64,000 bases of DNA from Hippopus hippopus (GCA_946811185.2 OX328109.1:42516129-42580128), one strand, 5' to 3'; counted from the stretch's first letter, positions 1-11,437 are shown. Made by a program: numbers and translations. Notes: a model not told the origin generated them from the letters alone.

Positions 1-64
1 CCCTTTTCACAGAGCATGGCTCATTTATATTTTCTTTTCTTTTATTCATTGACCCATTGGGCCC

Positions 65-160
65 CTATCACAGTTGTAGTTGCCTATAAGGATTGTGTAG
101 ATCAAGATCAGACTGTACGTGAGTGCAGTCTAATTTTGGATCTATGCAGAAATATTTTGC
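65..160. repeat. palindrome core of the GATC..GACTG family
   Basis: TGTAGATCAAGATCAGACTG and GTGCAGTCTAATTTTGGATC. Similar cores are at 9925-9990, 11325-11385, 27100-27170, 28728-28788, 35820-35885, 42938-43000, 49155-49200, 51395-51445, 58180-58235, 63661-63730 and 63905-64000. Confidence 0.7.
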
Positions 161-255
161 ATTAACGACGTTGAAATTGCAACATCTTGTGTCTTTTTAC
201 CAAGCCTTATGTGGAATGATCCCTTGATTTCATTACAATGAGGAAGAGGGCTTTT

Positions 256-469
256 TAATCCTGTACCACACAATCCCAAATTTTAACAAACTTGCAGAAG
301 AAGACTTTTGAAAACATTGTGGGAAAAGGAGAAAATGCTGGTAACCAGCATTTTCTCCTTTTCCCACAATGTTTTCTACTATTTCAAAGACATTCCATCA
401 TTTGAGCCACACTTGAATTGTCAGAGAATACTTTCAAGTCTGCTATTTTGTTACGTGGTAAGGAGTTAA
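256..469 (+). mobile_element. TTAA hairpin MITE
   Basis: Left end CCTGTACCACACAATCCC; perfect 30-bp stem around GCTGGTAACCAGC; right end GTGGTAAGGAGTTAA. Confidence 0.85.
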
Positions 470-781
470 AAGAGTATAAGGTAAGGACAAACATGCTTGC
501 AACGTGCATTTTTTCCTTTGTTGATGATTATTCATGTTTTCTACCCATTTCCTAACAGCAAAAAAAAAAATCTAAATGTCTAATTTCAGGTTAGTTGCAT
601 GAATAGTAGTAAAATCATGGTGGTAAAAGAAAAAGTTGCTGTTTGCAAACATTTTCTCCTTTTGCCACAATGTTTTCTAAAATGGGCTGGCTGCTACAAG
701 ACAAAAAATGTTAATCTGCAAGTGGTATTGAGATAACAAATGTAATGTATTGTGATATATGTACTGGTACCTGTTTGCCAG

Positions 782-975
782 AGAGCAAAAAATAGAGCCT
801 TATCCAAATTGAGACAATTTGCAGACAAGAAATTAAAGGTGGCTCAGATAAAGGGATTTGTGTTTGAAAGGGTTGAAAACATTTTGGGAAAAGGAAACAG
901 TGCTGGTAATCATGGTTTCTAGCATTTTCTCCTTTTCCCATAATGTTTTCAAAATTCATTTTAAACAGAGTTGTT
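782..975 (-). mobile_element. TTAA hairpin MITE, diverged
   Basis: Interior recognisable (TTTGCAGACAAGAAATTAAA); the hairpin loop is expanded. A fragment of another copy precedes it at 610-690. Confidence 0.65.
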
Positions 976-1435
976 AAACCTTTATCACATAATCCAAAGG
1001 TTAAGGACATTAAAGACCCAGCTTTTTGAAAACATCATTGGAGACGGAGAAAATGCTATAGAATAGCATTTTCTTCATCACTCACGATGTTTTCTACCCT
1101 TCCAGAATCAAATTTCAATTTATGAGACCCAAGGGGTCCTGCGTGGCTCATTGGTAAAGTGGGGGACTCATAACCTGGAGGCCCTGGGTTCAATCTGCAC
1201 TGGATCCACTGGGTTTTTCGTGGGAGTATCCTTGGGCAAGACACTTCAGAGCCCTAGCCTAGTACTGTTAAAACTCAGGAAATGCATGAATATGTGAGCT
1301 GTCGCCGTGATATGACTGAAATAATGTTGACAGCGGCGTAAAACACCATTCAATTGTGAGACACATTTATTTTGTTGTCTGCAAATTTCAATTTGGACAA
1401 GTTTAAGATTTAATTGTTTGATAAAGAGTTAAACA
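976..1435 (+). mobile_element. TTAA hairpin MITE split by a SINE
   Basis: Left part 976-1136, right part 1368-1435. The hairpin apex is GCTATAGAATAGC, changed on both arms so that pairing is kept. Confidence 0.8.
1137..1366 (+). mobile_element. tRNA-derived SINE inserted in a TTAA MITE
   Basis: GCGTGGCTCATTGGTAAAGT and CTGGGTTCAATCTG resemble A and B boxes; the 3' part has GTGAGCTGTCGCCGTGATAT and GCGGCGTAAAACACCATTCA. TGAGAC(A/C)C flanks both sides. Confidence 0.75.
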
Positions 1436-1552
1436 TGGAATTGTTAGTTTAAGGGATTACAGATGAGTATTCAGTATACATGTATGTGTAGTTGTTTGGT
1501 TGCTTTATATGCTTTGGTCTTTGCATTCAGTGATCTTTGTTGGATTTAGTTT

Positions 1553-1727
1553 AGCCCTTTGCCAAATAATCCTTTGTTTGAAGGACATCTGAGGCAGAGA
1601 GCTATTGAAAACATAGTAGGTAGAGGAGAAAATGCTGGTAACCAGCAATTACCCCTTCTCCCACAATGTTTTTCATCCTTTCAAAGTCAAAAGACTACTC
1701 CAAAGTGTTGTCATCTGGTAAAGGGCA
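1553..1727 (+). mobile_element. TTAA hairpin MITE, internally shortened
   Basis: CCCTTTGCCAAATAATCC start and CATCTGGTAAAGG end. Stem partly broken. Confidence 0.7.
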
Positions 1728-1799
1728 AACTCTGTACCAGACATGTAAAGTTGAGATTCTTTTAAATTTAAAGCATATGTATACGATTCATTAAATATT

Positions 1800-1942
1800 G
1801 GTATTTGTCTCTGAAAAGGCAAAAAACATTTTGGGTAAACCGAGACAATGTTGGTCACCAGCATTTATTCCTTTTCCTACTTTGTTTCCAAAAGCCTTCT
1901 TGAAGGATTTTTTTAACGTGGAATTGTTTGGTGAGAAGCTAA
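1800..1942 (-). mobile_element. TTAA hairpin MITE, partial
   Basis: Only the hairpin and the right arm (AAAAGCCTTCTTGAAGG, GGAATTGTTTGGTGA) remain. A smaller fragment is at 2800-2866. Confidence 0.55.
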
Positions 1943-2004
1943 CTGAGATGTGTTGAATCCATGCTTCTGAAATGACATCCATGTAAAATGATTGCTTATA
2001 TTTG

Positions 2005-2252
2005 AGTTGTGCTTTGTGAAAAGGGGGCTTAATGTATTTGCAAAAAGTATCGACCCAGGTCAGCCTGCGCAGGCTGACCTGGGCCAAAACTTTTTGCTTT
2101 TGGTCAATTTTCTGCATGGCAAAGGAGTAGTGTACCTCATGATATTGTAGGTTGTTATACAAAACAGATTTCAGGAATATAATACTGTTATGACTTGTTT
2201 GGTACCATGCATCACAGAGATACATTAAGCTCCCTTTTACCAGAGCATGGCT
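2005..2252 (+). mobile_element. GAGCCATG-ended MITE with GTCAGCC palindrome
   Basis: Starts CTTTGTGAAAAGGGGGCTTA, core GTCAGCCTGCGCAGGCTGAC, ends CAGAGCATGGCTC. Inverted ends about 35 bp. A second family distinct from the TTAA elements; the right end of a further copy occupies 1-30. Confidence 0.82.
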
Positions 2253-2917
2253 CCTTTGTTTATGAAATGCGTGACAGATGGGTAAAAACATAAAGGATCA
2301 GAAATCAGATGGATATTGAGGTAGAAGTTTATTAAACCAATCAAGGAAAATGTTATTCAGCAAGTCTTTGGCCAGCTAATTAACATTTTCTCTTCATGAG
2401 TGTGATAAGATTCTATCTGAAAAGCCAACAAATGTCAGATTCTTTTTATCACATAAGTGAAAGTCAAGAAACATGCATATAATGGTGAGATATATACCTG
2501 ATATGTTAAAACCTACATGTTCATGAATGTGACCAGATCACTACTTTTACAGATGTGTACTTTCTGCAAAGAAATAGTTCCACAGAAGCAGACAAAATAA
2601 CTACTTAACAAGATTTTGTCACATAACACTCTTATGACTTCACAAACTCTTATCTCAAACATGTGTAAGATAAGAAAATTTGTAATGGTTATATTACACT
2701 GAAAACAGGGGAGGTTTTGTGATAAAAATAGATCCCAAAAATGGAAGAAAAAAGTTTTTGTCATAGTCCTATACTATACAGTCCTTTGTTTTTATTACGC
2801 TGAGGTAAAAAGGCTTTTGAAGACATTGTGGGAAATTGAGCAAACAGAGGTAACAAGCATTTTGCATGAAAGACTGAAGTCATTCTTCATCCTATGTCTC
2901 ATTTAACCCTTAACCTG

Positions 2918-3105
2918 CTAAAGAACTAATTTTCAATTTGATAGTAAAAACCCAAATATTGCTGTTTCAAAGTTACGTTTTGGGGAATAATATCTCTTTA
3001 TCGGACAGTGTAGATCCAATATCAGACTGTTCCGTGCAGTCTGATCTTGATTTACACTGTCCGCAAAATGTCAGTGAGTCGCGCTTAGCAGCCTAAGGGT
3101 TAACG
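2918..3105. mobile_element. MITE with GATC..GACTG palindrome
   Basis: CCTTAACCTGCTAAAGAAC start; GTGTAGATCCAATATCAGAC pairs with GTCTGATCTTGATTTACAC. Ends AGCCTAAGGGTTAA. Confidence 0.78.
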
Positions 3106-3219
3106 GTAGTCAGCCTGGTTTCAAACAGAAAAAGTATTATCCTTGCGTTAAAGTTAAAACTCACAGAAAAATCATCCTTCCTAAAAGGTTATTGGGCCTC
3201 TCTAACTTCAGTTTAAACC

Positions 3220-3388
3220 CTTATCGCACAATCCCAAAGAAAATGGCTTTTGGAAACATTGTGGGAAAAGGAGAAAATGCTGGTTACCGGCATTTTCTCC
3301 TTTTCCTACAATGTTTTCTAACCTTTCAAAAACCAAACACATCAATTGGACAACACTTAATTTGTTTTAATTTGTCATCTGCAAAATT
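3220..3388 (+). mobile_element. TTAA hairpin MITE, right end lost
   Basis: Starts CCCTTATCGCACAATCCC and stops at the internal GTCATCTGCAAAA, where the next copy begins. Confidence 0.8.
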
Positions 3389-3390
3389 AA

Positions 3391-3650
3391 CCCTTTACCA
3401 AACAACCCTAAGGAAGGCCTTTGGAAAACATCATGAAAAAGGTAGAAAATGATGGTCACCAGCATTTTCTACTTCTCTGACAATGTTTTCTATCCTGTCA
3501 AAAAAATTTTGTTCATTTGTACAACTATTAGATTTGTCATGTGTATATGCTTTCGATTTGGAAGCTGAAATAATGTTTAAAGCGGCGTAATACACCATCC
3601 AATCAATCAATTTGGCAGAGTCTAAAATTTGTTGTTTGGGAAAAGATTAA
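3391..3650 (+). mobile_element. TTAA hairpin MITE with SINE tail fragment inside
   Basis: CCCTTTACCAAACAACCC start. A SINE 3' fragment (AGCGGCGTAATACACCATCC) sits at 3567-3607. Another copy fragment follows at 3650-3695. Confidence 0.75.
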
Positions 3651-4117
3651 TGCCTTCAAAAATGGACAAATCTAACGTTCTGTCGTCTGGTAGAAAGGTA
3701 AAAGGTAGAAATAAAACATGTTCATTTTGTATTGTCAACTTTAAAAACCTTGTTGCTTTCTAATCTTGAAATTGTGATAAGATCGTTCTGTTATAAATGG
3801 AAATGGAAGTTTTTGTGGATTTCATGAAACTTGCTTATGTGATTAATCATCTTCTATTCAGTTGAGAGATTTAAAAAACAGCTAAAACATAATCTTAGGT
3901 AGTAAAAGACAACTGCATTTGTAAGGCTTAAGAATTTGTGGTTTATGCATAGATTATGCTATTTTTCCGCAAAATGAGCATTTTTGATGCAAAATGATAT
4001 ACTTTTTTCACCACTCTACAGTTTCTGATTTTCACGTAAATTTTTATCAACAGTTGGAAATTCGGAACACTGTATAAGGGGGCACAGTCGCAGAAAAAAA
4101 TATGTGGTGTACTTCTG

Positions 4118-4275
4118 TAACTCTTTGCCAAACGGTAACATTTTTTATGTTTCCGAGTTGAAAGCATTTGCAGACAACAAAATAAATGACTCTGAGTGAA
4201 TTTTGATTTGTGAAGGGTAAAACACATTGTGAGAAAAGAAGAAATTGCTGCTTACCAGCATTTCCAAAAACATTA
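4118..4275 (-). mobile_element. TTAA hairpin MITE, truncated within the hairpin
   Basis: Left interior intact (GAAAGCATTTGCAGACAACA), second arm missing. Confidence 0.7.
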
Positions 4276-4641
4276 AATGCCTTGTCATTCGCTCTTAATG
4301 ACCCTGGATGTCTATGCCCCCTAAGACAACATTCATTCATTCATTGGCATGACCTAATTCAAATTTATATCCCATAAAGGGAAGACATTGAAAACTTTGC
4401 AGGAATCTAATTGTTTTGCATTTTTTTTTTTTTTATATTTCCATAATAGAAGTCCACAAAAATTTCAATTCTATCAATAAGGAATGATTTTACAGCGTAC
4501 TGTTATGCCTCAAACTGGAATAATGTAACTTTTGAAAATAAAGTGTGCATTACACTTGCTGTTGTTGACTTTTGCTATTTTTAACCCACACCCCTCCCCT
4601 CCCTTTGACTTCACCAATAACACATTGTTACTGGTTTATTT

Positions 4642-4827
4642 AAGCCTTTACCACTCAACAAAAAAGTAGGTAGACTTGCTCAACTTCAAAGCATTTGCAA
4701 AAGACAATTCAAACATGGCTCAATTTTACTTCCATAGGGTAGAAAACATGGTGGGTACAGGAGAAGATGCTGGTTATCAGTATTTTCTCCTTTTCCCACT
4801 CTGTTTTCAAAAGGTGTTAAGGGTTAA
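4642..4827 (-). mobile_element. TTAA hairpin MITE, right arm shortened
   Basis: Ends AAAAGGTGTTAAGGGTTAA and shares TTAA with the next copy. Confidence 0.75.
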
Positions 4828-4980
4828 CCCTGTACCATACAATGCTTAATTTTAACGACATGATGGAGAAGACTTGAAAAAAATTGTGGGAAAAGAAGAA
4901 ACTGCTGGTGATCAGCATTTTCTCCTTGTAACGCAATGTTTTTTACTTTTCTAAGACAAATACAATTATTTTAGCCATTT
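4824..4980 (+). mobile_element. TTAA hairpin MITE, truncated by the 4981 element
   Basis: CCCTGTACCATACAATGC start; sequence stops at ATTTTAGCCATTTT where the CTCACCTGAG element begins. Confidence 0.75.
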
Positions 4981-7182
4981 TTAGCTCACCTGAGCACGAA
5001 GTGCACTGGGTGAGCTATTGTGATCGGTCATCGTCCGTCCGTTAACAATTTCTTTAAAAATCTTCTCCTCCAAAACCAGATGGCCAACCTTGATAAAACT
5101 TGGCAGGAATGTTCCTTGGATGAAGCTCTACAAAAATTGTTAAAAGAATTTAATTCCATCAAAAACTCTGGTTGCCATGGCAACAAAATGGTTGAAAATG
5201 GAAAAAATCTTGTGACAAACCATAAGGCTGAGAGCATTCATATTTTGTATGAAGCATCATTGGGTGACCCTTTACCAAAATTGTTAAAATTATTCCCCTA
5301 GGGTCATATTTGGGCTTTGCCCGGGCGCACCATATTTTACATAATAACAAAGAAGGAAATCTTTAAAAAATCTTATTCTGACAAACCATAATGGCTAGAG
5401 CATTCATATTTGGTTTGTAGCATTATCTGATGATCCTCTACCAAAATTGTGAAAATTATATTTCTGTGGTCATATTTGGGCTCTGCCAGGGCCCACCCTA
5501 TTTTACATGGAAACAAAGAAGGAAATCTTTTAAAATCTTCTTGTGACAAACCATAAGGGCTAGAGCATTCATACTTTGCATGTAGCATCATCTAGTGACC
5601 CTTTATAAAAAATGTTAAAATTATCCCCTTGGGGTCATATTTGGGCTCTGCCCGGGCGCACACTATTTTACATAGAATTAAAGAAGGAAATCTTTTAAAA
5701 TCTTCTTGTGACAAACCATAAGGGCTAAAGCATTCATATTTTGCATGTAGCATCATCTGGTGACTCTTTATAAAAATTGTTAAAATTATCTCTTTGGGGT
5801 CATATTTGGGCTCTGCTCGGGTGCACCCAATTTTACATAGAAACAAAGAAGGAAATCTTTTAAAACTCTCGTTCTGACAAATCATAAGGGCTAGAGCATT
5901 CTTAATTTGTATGTAAAATCATCTTGAGACTTTCTACCAAAACTTTAAAAATTGACCCCTTGGGTGGAGTTTGGGCTCTGCCCGGGCGCACCCTATTTAA
6001 CATTGAAAAGGAAGAAAATTACATGTGACAAGTGAGAGACTAAAACTTTCATGTTTTGTTTGTAGCAAAGTTCTGGTGACCCTCTGCCAAAAGCTGTTAG
6101 AGTAATTCTTATTGGGGTCACATTATGGCTTTCCTCCCCTCCCCAGGGTATGCCTTATCAAAAAAGAATGGCTTCTGGCTTTGATATACTATTATTTTTA
6201 TGTGGTATATAGCATCATTGTCTTGAGCCTATACCAAAGCTGCCTGTTCACAATTTCCTTAAAAATCTTCTCATCATAAATCATAAGTCAAACAAGCTGA
6301 AACCATTTTTACCTCTTCAAACAACCATTATTATTATTACCTGAATGGCCAATCAAAAAACAAAGATTTACATTTAGCCCTATTTAATTGCCATTTTGCA
6401 TAGGGTTTGGCCAAAGCAATCTCAGCCAAAACTTTAAACCTCTGTCTTAATCATCATCCGATTTTTCAGCATTGAAATATCATAGATAAATGACTTGCCA
6501 ATCATGTTAAGCTTTGGTTACAGTTGGATACCTTGTCTTATAATTTTTTTGTAAATGGCAAAACTATCACATTATATACAACAACTGCCTGTGTTGCAAA
6601 TGATAAAAGATGCGTATACACTGTTTACCAACTTACAACAATTAATAGTATTGCATTAGTTGTACTAATCCTTCAAGCTGGAAATTCACTTGGAAAAATA
6701 AAGCAAAGCCTATCATGAAGTCATGTTCTTTATTAGTTAGGCTGTTTTCAAAGAAAATCTGAGGTATTGCTATAGCCTTGGCATCCACGTTGTTGGCGTT
6801 CTCGGTGTAGGCACCCGCATGCGGTTCTCTTGTGTCTCGTATGCCCCCACATTGATGGATTCAGAGCATTATGTCAGTCCAATTATCCAAAACTTAAAAT
6901 TATGTCTCCCCGCTGTTGTTTTTGACAGCACAGTCTGTCTGTCTCTCTGTTCATCTGCTTTTCCGATTCCAGATGAAATCTCTGAATATGTTAGGATGAT
7001 TTTGATATAATTTCATACATTTGTTCAGTATAACCTACCTGCAGTTGTGTAAAAAACCAAAAATTTCGTCGGCTCAAAACCAGGGTATGCCTTATTTGAA
7101 GAGAATAGCCTGCCTTTGATAAACCATATAAGTTATAAATATACTCAGGTGAGCGATATAGGACCATCATGGTCCTCTTGTT
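4981..7182 (+). mobile_element. large repeat with CTCACCTGAG / CTCAGGTGAG ends and 165-bp tandem core (copy 1)
   Basis: The head is TTAGCTCACCTGAGCACGAA and the tail has ACTCAGGTGAGCGAT, then GGACCATCATGGTCC and TCTTGTT. The short inverted ends and palindromic tail match copies at 18928 and 31593, but the core differs. Fragments of another dispersed repeat lie inside near 6733-6835. No transposase frame is seen. Confidence 0.75.
5190..6010 (+). repeat. tandem repeat, about 5 units of 165 bp
   Basis: The landmark TTTGGGCTCTGCCCGGGCGC recurs at intervals of 167, 164, 164 and 165 bases (about 5310, 5477, 5641, 5805, 5970). Each unit also has TAGAGCATTCAT and AAGAAGGAAATCTTT. Units are diverged, so the array is not recent. 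Confidence 0.9.
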
Positions 7183-7733
7183 TAATTCTGGATTGTGTAG
7201 TAAGGGGTTAAGCCAAGTTTTTTTCTTTATCTTAATTCCCAACTAGAAATGTGAGAATGTCTTTTGGCAAGTCACTGCAGGGCCCAAGCCTACAACTAGA
7301 GAAAAGTAGGAAGGATCTGCAGAAGTGAGAGTTGCCTTGTCATCATAAAACATTGAGCAAATATTTCCAAGGCTGCTTGTAAATGGTTATGAAAAAACAG
7401 CCGTTATCATTATATGAGCTGTCTTTGTAAAATTTTTATACTGCTTCAAAGCTGGATTACAACTAGTTATAATCAAAGGTGGCATTTCAGCCATAAAACA
7501 TGCAGCATGATGTTTGATGTTCAATGTCATTATTATTTAGATGTTCTGTACAAAAGCAACCTGAAAATTGCACTTGTTTGGTTTAATCTCTACACTGAAA
7601 ATGTTTTGTTTTTTTTAGACCTCTTCGGGTAAAAAATTTAAGCATGATGGTGCTTAAAGGGATAGTACAGAAAATAGATCAAACTGCACAGTACATGCAT
7701 TCTGATCTTGATCCACATTATTAAACACCTGTA

Positions 7734-7960
7734 ACCCTTTACCAAATGAGGAATTTTAGACTAGTCCAAATTAAAAGAATTAGCAGATCATAAAATGAAT
7801 ATGACTCGGAAACTGAAAGTTGTATTGGAAAGGATAGAAAACATTGTGGGAAAAGGAGAAAATGCTGGGTACCAGCATTTTCTCCTTTTCCCACAATGGT
7901 TTTAAAAAGGCTTCTTTTTCAGGGTTGTTAAAAGTCCTGATTGTGTGGTAAAGGGTTAAG
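7734..7960 (-). mobile_element. TTAA hairpin MITE
   Basis: CCCTTTACCAAATGAGG start, GTGTGGTAAAGGG end, near-perfect core. Confidence 0.87.
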
Positions 7961-7989
7961 GATATTCTGGCCAGAATATACAAGCCATT

Positions 7990-8252
7990 ACTTGTGAAAA
8001 GGGGAGTTAATGCGTCTGCAAAAAGTATCGACCCAGGTCAGCCTGTGCACTCCGCGCAGGCTGACATGGATCGAAACTTTAAATTTGCTGTTTGTAAATT
8101 TTGTGCTAGTCAAAGGATTCTCTTACCTCCAGATCAGTTGATTGCTAGACTAAATGGATTTTTTCAGATCCATGATTATGTGATGACTTGCTTGGTATAA
8201 TGTGTCACGGAGATGTAAGAAAACCCCTTATGCTAGAGCATGGTTCACATGT
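7990..8252 (+). mobile_element. GAGCCATG-ended MITE, diverged right end
   Basis: Core ATCGACCCAGGTCAGCCTGT then CGCGCAGGCTGACATGG. Confidence 0.78.
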
Positions 8253-8303
8253 AACATGTTTTATTGCTATAATCATGTCTTTCATCTCCCCTCCTTTCCC
8301 TGG

Positions 8304-8520
8304 GTACCTGCATGGTTCAGTGGTAAAGTGAAGGACTCAAAACCTGGTCAGAGCCTCATTGGAAGAAACTGGGTTTTTGTGGGAGTGTCCTAAAGGTCAA
8401 GACACTTCAGAGCCTCATCCTAATTCCAGTGAAATCCAGGACATACATAGATATGTGAGCTGACGCTGTGAAATGACTGAAAAAATATAGAAAGCAGCAT
8501 AGAACACCATTCACTCAATC
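8304..8520 (+). mobile_element. tRNA-derived SINE, same type as 1137
   Basis: GCATGGTTCAGTGGTAAAGT start, internal deletion of the B box, 3' end ATAGAACACCATTCACTCAA. Confidence 0.7.
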
Positions 8521-8574
8521 CCCCCTCACCCTTGTTGATTTGGGGGGGGGGGGGGGGGGGGGGGAAGACATAAT

Positions 8575-9143
8575 TGAGCTATGCTCTGTGAAAAGGGGAC
8601 TTAATGCATTTGCAAAAAGTATCGACCCAGGTCAGCCTACGCAGGCTGACCCTGGCCGAAACTTTTGCTTTTTGGTAAATTTTCTGCATGTCAAAGGACC
8701 AGTGCACCCCATGATTCAGTAGGTTGTTTAACTCTTTACCAAACGAAACACATGTGCATCACTGACTGCCATGATATGACCTCAGCTGTTAAAGTGGTGT
8801 TAAACCCCAATACAACCAACCAACTTTACCAAACGACAAATTTTTGGACTGGACCAAATTCAAAACATCTGCAGACAACAAATTAAATCTTGGTAATATG
8901 ATGATTTCTGACTTTGATAGGGTAGAAAATATTGTGGGAAGAGGAGAAAATGCTGGTTACCAGCATTTTCTCCTTTCCCCACAATGTTTTCTATAGGCTT
9001 CTTTCTCAGGGTCGTTAAAAGTTGGGATTGTGTGGTAAAGAGTTAAAATTTGTTTTATGGATCTAGATCTATAACACTATGATGACTTGTTAGGTATAAT
9101 CCAGCAGAGATGCATTAAGCCCCCTTTTGACAGAGCATGGCTC
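8575..9143 (+). mobile_element. GAGCCATG-ended MITE hosting a TTAA MITE
   Basis: Left part to 8731, right part from 9043. A run of 23 G (8542-8564) stands just outside. Confidence 0.83.
8732..9042 (-). mobile_element. TTAA hairpin MITE carrying a SINE fragment, inside a GAGCCATG MITE
   Basis: TTAA at 8728-8731 and 9043-9046. A SINE 3' fragment at about 8747-8823 is bracketed by CTTTACCAAACGA twice (8734-8746, 8824-8836). Confidence 0.85.
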
Positions 9144-9295
9144 AATTATTTTTTGGCTGTTTGTCAGCCTGCCTATCATGTTTTGGTGTCTGTTCCATGT
9201 CTCTAAAATCCCTTGTCTGATTTCTGAAATATTTCACACATGCATGTCCACTCGATGAGAATACCTGCAAAGTGGAGGTTTAACATTCCAGTAGT

Positions 9296-9590
9296 CAAGC
9301 TCCAGTAGCTCAGTCGGTAGCATGCAGGACTCGAGAACAGGTGGTTGCCAGTTCAATCCACAGATTGACCAATTTCTTTCCAAGGATTGATAATAGTCAT
9401 TGTAACAGGGTTCATTCCTCTCTCACCGCTGACCATTGTTTCAACGATGGTTATGTGGGATAGCAGCCAGTGGCTTGAAAAGAATACTGTACTGGTAAAA
9501 GAAACTCCAGAAAAGCATGGATAGGTGCACTGGCTGCCCTGAAATAATGTTGAAAATGACATTAAACACCATACAATCAATCAATCACAT
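9296..9590 (+). mobile_element. tRNA-derived SINE, second type
   Basis: TAGCTCAGTCGGTAGCATGC is an A box and GTTGCCAGTTCAATCC a B box; body TTCATTCCTCTCTCACCGCT; 3' end ATTAAACACCATACAATCAA. Confidence 0.82.
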
Positions 9591-10017
9591 TCAAGTCTCC
9601 AAAGTCACCATTACAGCAGGGGTTCAAAAGTCAATGGGGGGAGGGGGGGGAGTACCCTGTTTTCACCTAAAACAAACATATTTTCAAACCTTCATAGTGA
9701 AATATCAAAAAATTGGCATAGTAAGCAATTTCTCCTTTTGCCACAATGTTACAGAATATGATCTCTTGCAACATATAGCCATGATAATGAAAGCATTTTA
9801 CAGATGCAAAATTAACTCTTTTCACTACCGAATAAATAAATTGCATTTTCTCAAAAGCTAAAAATACATTTCCTCTGCAAGATCAAGAGACAATTTGGTC
9901 ATAATCTAGAATATAGCAGTGGACAGTGTAGATCAGAAATCAGACTGCATGTTCTGTGCAGTCTGATCTTGACCTACTCTGTCCATAAAGGCTTCTGGTG
10001 TTGTGTATGGTATGCAA

Positions 10018-10170
10018 AGAATTAAATGTAACTCAAATGTAACTCACATGTTGGGATCTCTGTTTGAAAGAATAGAAAACATTGTGAGAAAAGGAAAAAA
10101 ATTCTGCTTACCAGCACTTTGCCTTTTTCTCACACTGTTTTCAAAAGGCTTCTTACTCAGGGTCGTTATA
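10018..10170 (-). mobile_element. TTAA hairpin MITE, partial
   Basis: Hairpin GAGAAAAGGAAAAAAATTCT decayed; right arm ends at the adjoining foldback repeat. Confidence 0.6.
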
Positions 10171-10172
10171 TA

Positions 10173-10326
10173 GAGGACAATCAACTGGTTGCATGTGATA
10201 TTAAAAATCTGTCACTGGAATGGGATGCAGTTGAAAAAACGAGTCTGAAGGACTAGTTCTTTAACCGCATCAAACCCCATTTGAGTGACAGATTTTGAAT
10301 ATCACACACAACCAGTTGATTATCCT
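10173..10326. repeat. inverted repeat, arms about 50 bp
   Basis: AATCAACTGGTTGCATGTGA and ATCTGTCACT at the left are complemented by AGTGACAGAT and CACAACCAGTTGATTATCC at the right. Probably a foldback MITE. Confidence 0.8.
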
Positions 10327-10394
10327 ATTTATCATATTCCTAATTCACCCTTTTTCATTCAAATAATTATCAAGAATGGTACAATATGAGCAAT

Positions 10395-10530
10395 ATAGGT
10401 TAAAAAGTAGTTCCGGCAAACATTCTAAAAACATATCGTCACTAGTGATGATACCATAATTATCACTAGTGGTGTTATTCACTGTGAAATCCCAGTAATT
10501 CACTGATAGGAATATAATAAAACATGATTT
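10395..10530 (+). repeat. dispersed repeat, partner of 42295-42420
   Basis: GATGATACCATAATTATCAC, GTGTTATTCACTGTGAAA and CAGTAATTCACTGATAGGAA reappear inverted at 42295. Confidence 0.6.
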
Positions 10531-10716
10531 TGTTTGGTAAAGGGGTAAAAATAGTCCTAAGAGTAAAGTATTTATAGGGCTTGTTAATATCAAATAATGA
10601 TTCATAGTCTTGATTAGAAGCCAGCAGCTGTTGCAGAACAGGTATGACAATAATATCAGGTCCAGACAGAGGGAGTGGGTTTGATTTAAAAAATTGAAAA
10701 AATTAATCATTCGCCA

Positions 10717-10795
10717 CCAAACCCTATGTTATGGGTACTCATTAGAATCATCTCATCAAGAAAATCCTAATGAGTACCCACAACATAGGGTTTGG
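10717..10795. repeat. inverted repeat, 29-bp arms
   Basis: CCAAACCCTATGTTATGGGT at 10717 is complemented by ACCCACAACATAGGGTTTGG ending 10795, with a 21-base loop. Confidence 0.9.
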
Positions 10796-11062
10796 AAGAG
10801 AAATAATGGATTGAGAATACCATCACACCCTCTTATCTGGAGCTCTGAGACATGCCAACATTACGTTCCAGTCCCATGCACATTGACCCTTAGGGCTGCT
10901 AAGTCGGACTCAAGACACTTTTTTGAGCAGGGTGGATCCAGGAGCATGGAGAGGCAGTTCCCTGGAAGCATGGGCTTCATCATCCATTTTGCAAGTAGAT
11001 GATCTATACCTTTCAAAGAAAAAAACGGGGGAGAAAAGGGCATCACACATTGCCAAGTCCTT

Positions 11063-11281
11063 AACTCATTTCTACAGGACAAACTGTTAGACTTGTCCAA
11101 ATTAAAAGCATTTGCAGACGACATAAAATGTCACCCAAAGCCTAACATTTGTCTTTTAATGGGTATAAAACATTGTGCGAAAAGAAGAAAATGCTGGTTA
11201 CCAGCATTTTCTTCTTTTCCCACAATGTTTTCAAAAGGTCTCTTTCTCAGGATCGCTAAAAGTTCAGATTGTGTGGGTTAA
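11063..11281 (-). mobile_element. TTAA hairpin MITE with paired change in stem
   Basis: The stem reads AAAAGAAGAAAATGCTGG with complement CCAGCATTTTCTTCTTTT, so a consensus G is A on one arm and its partner C is T on the other. Confidence 0.83.
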
Positions 11282-11437
11282 GCATGGACTTCATCTACAC
11301 TACAATATTGGCATTGCCCCTAAGATTAAAGATCAGACTGCAAAGAATGGAAAGTCTGATCTTGGATCTACACTTCCCAATAGTGTGACAGTGCAACATA
11401 CAGATTTTTTACAATTGGCTGGAAAAATAAGTTCATT

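Noticed and set aside
711..1010. Open frames on the - strand near the left edge as possible genes
   Set aside because: They contain the hairpin peptide pattern GKGENA that every MITE copy yields.
5020..5885. Open frames on both strands with similar peptides (SPYGLSQEDFKRF and relatives)
   Set aside because: They arise from a 165-bp tandem repeat and have no start context or conserved coding pattern.
9300..9365. Possible tRNA gene from A- and B-box-like sequences
   Set aside because: No full cloverleaf; the body continues into SINE sequence shared with 12012 and 15908.
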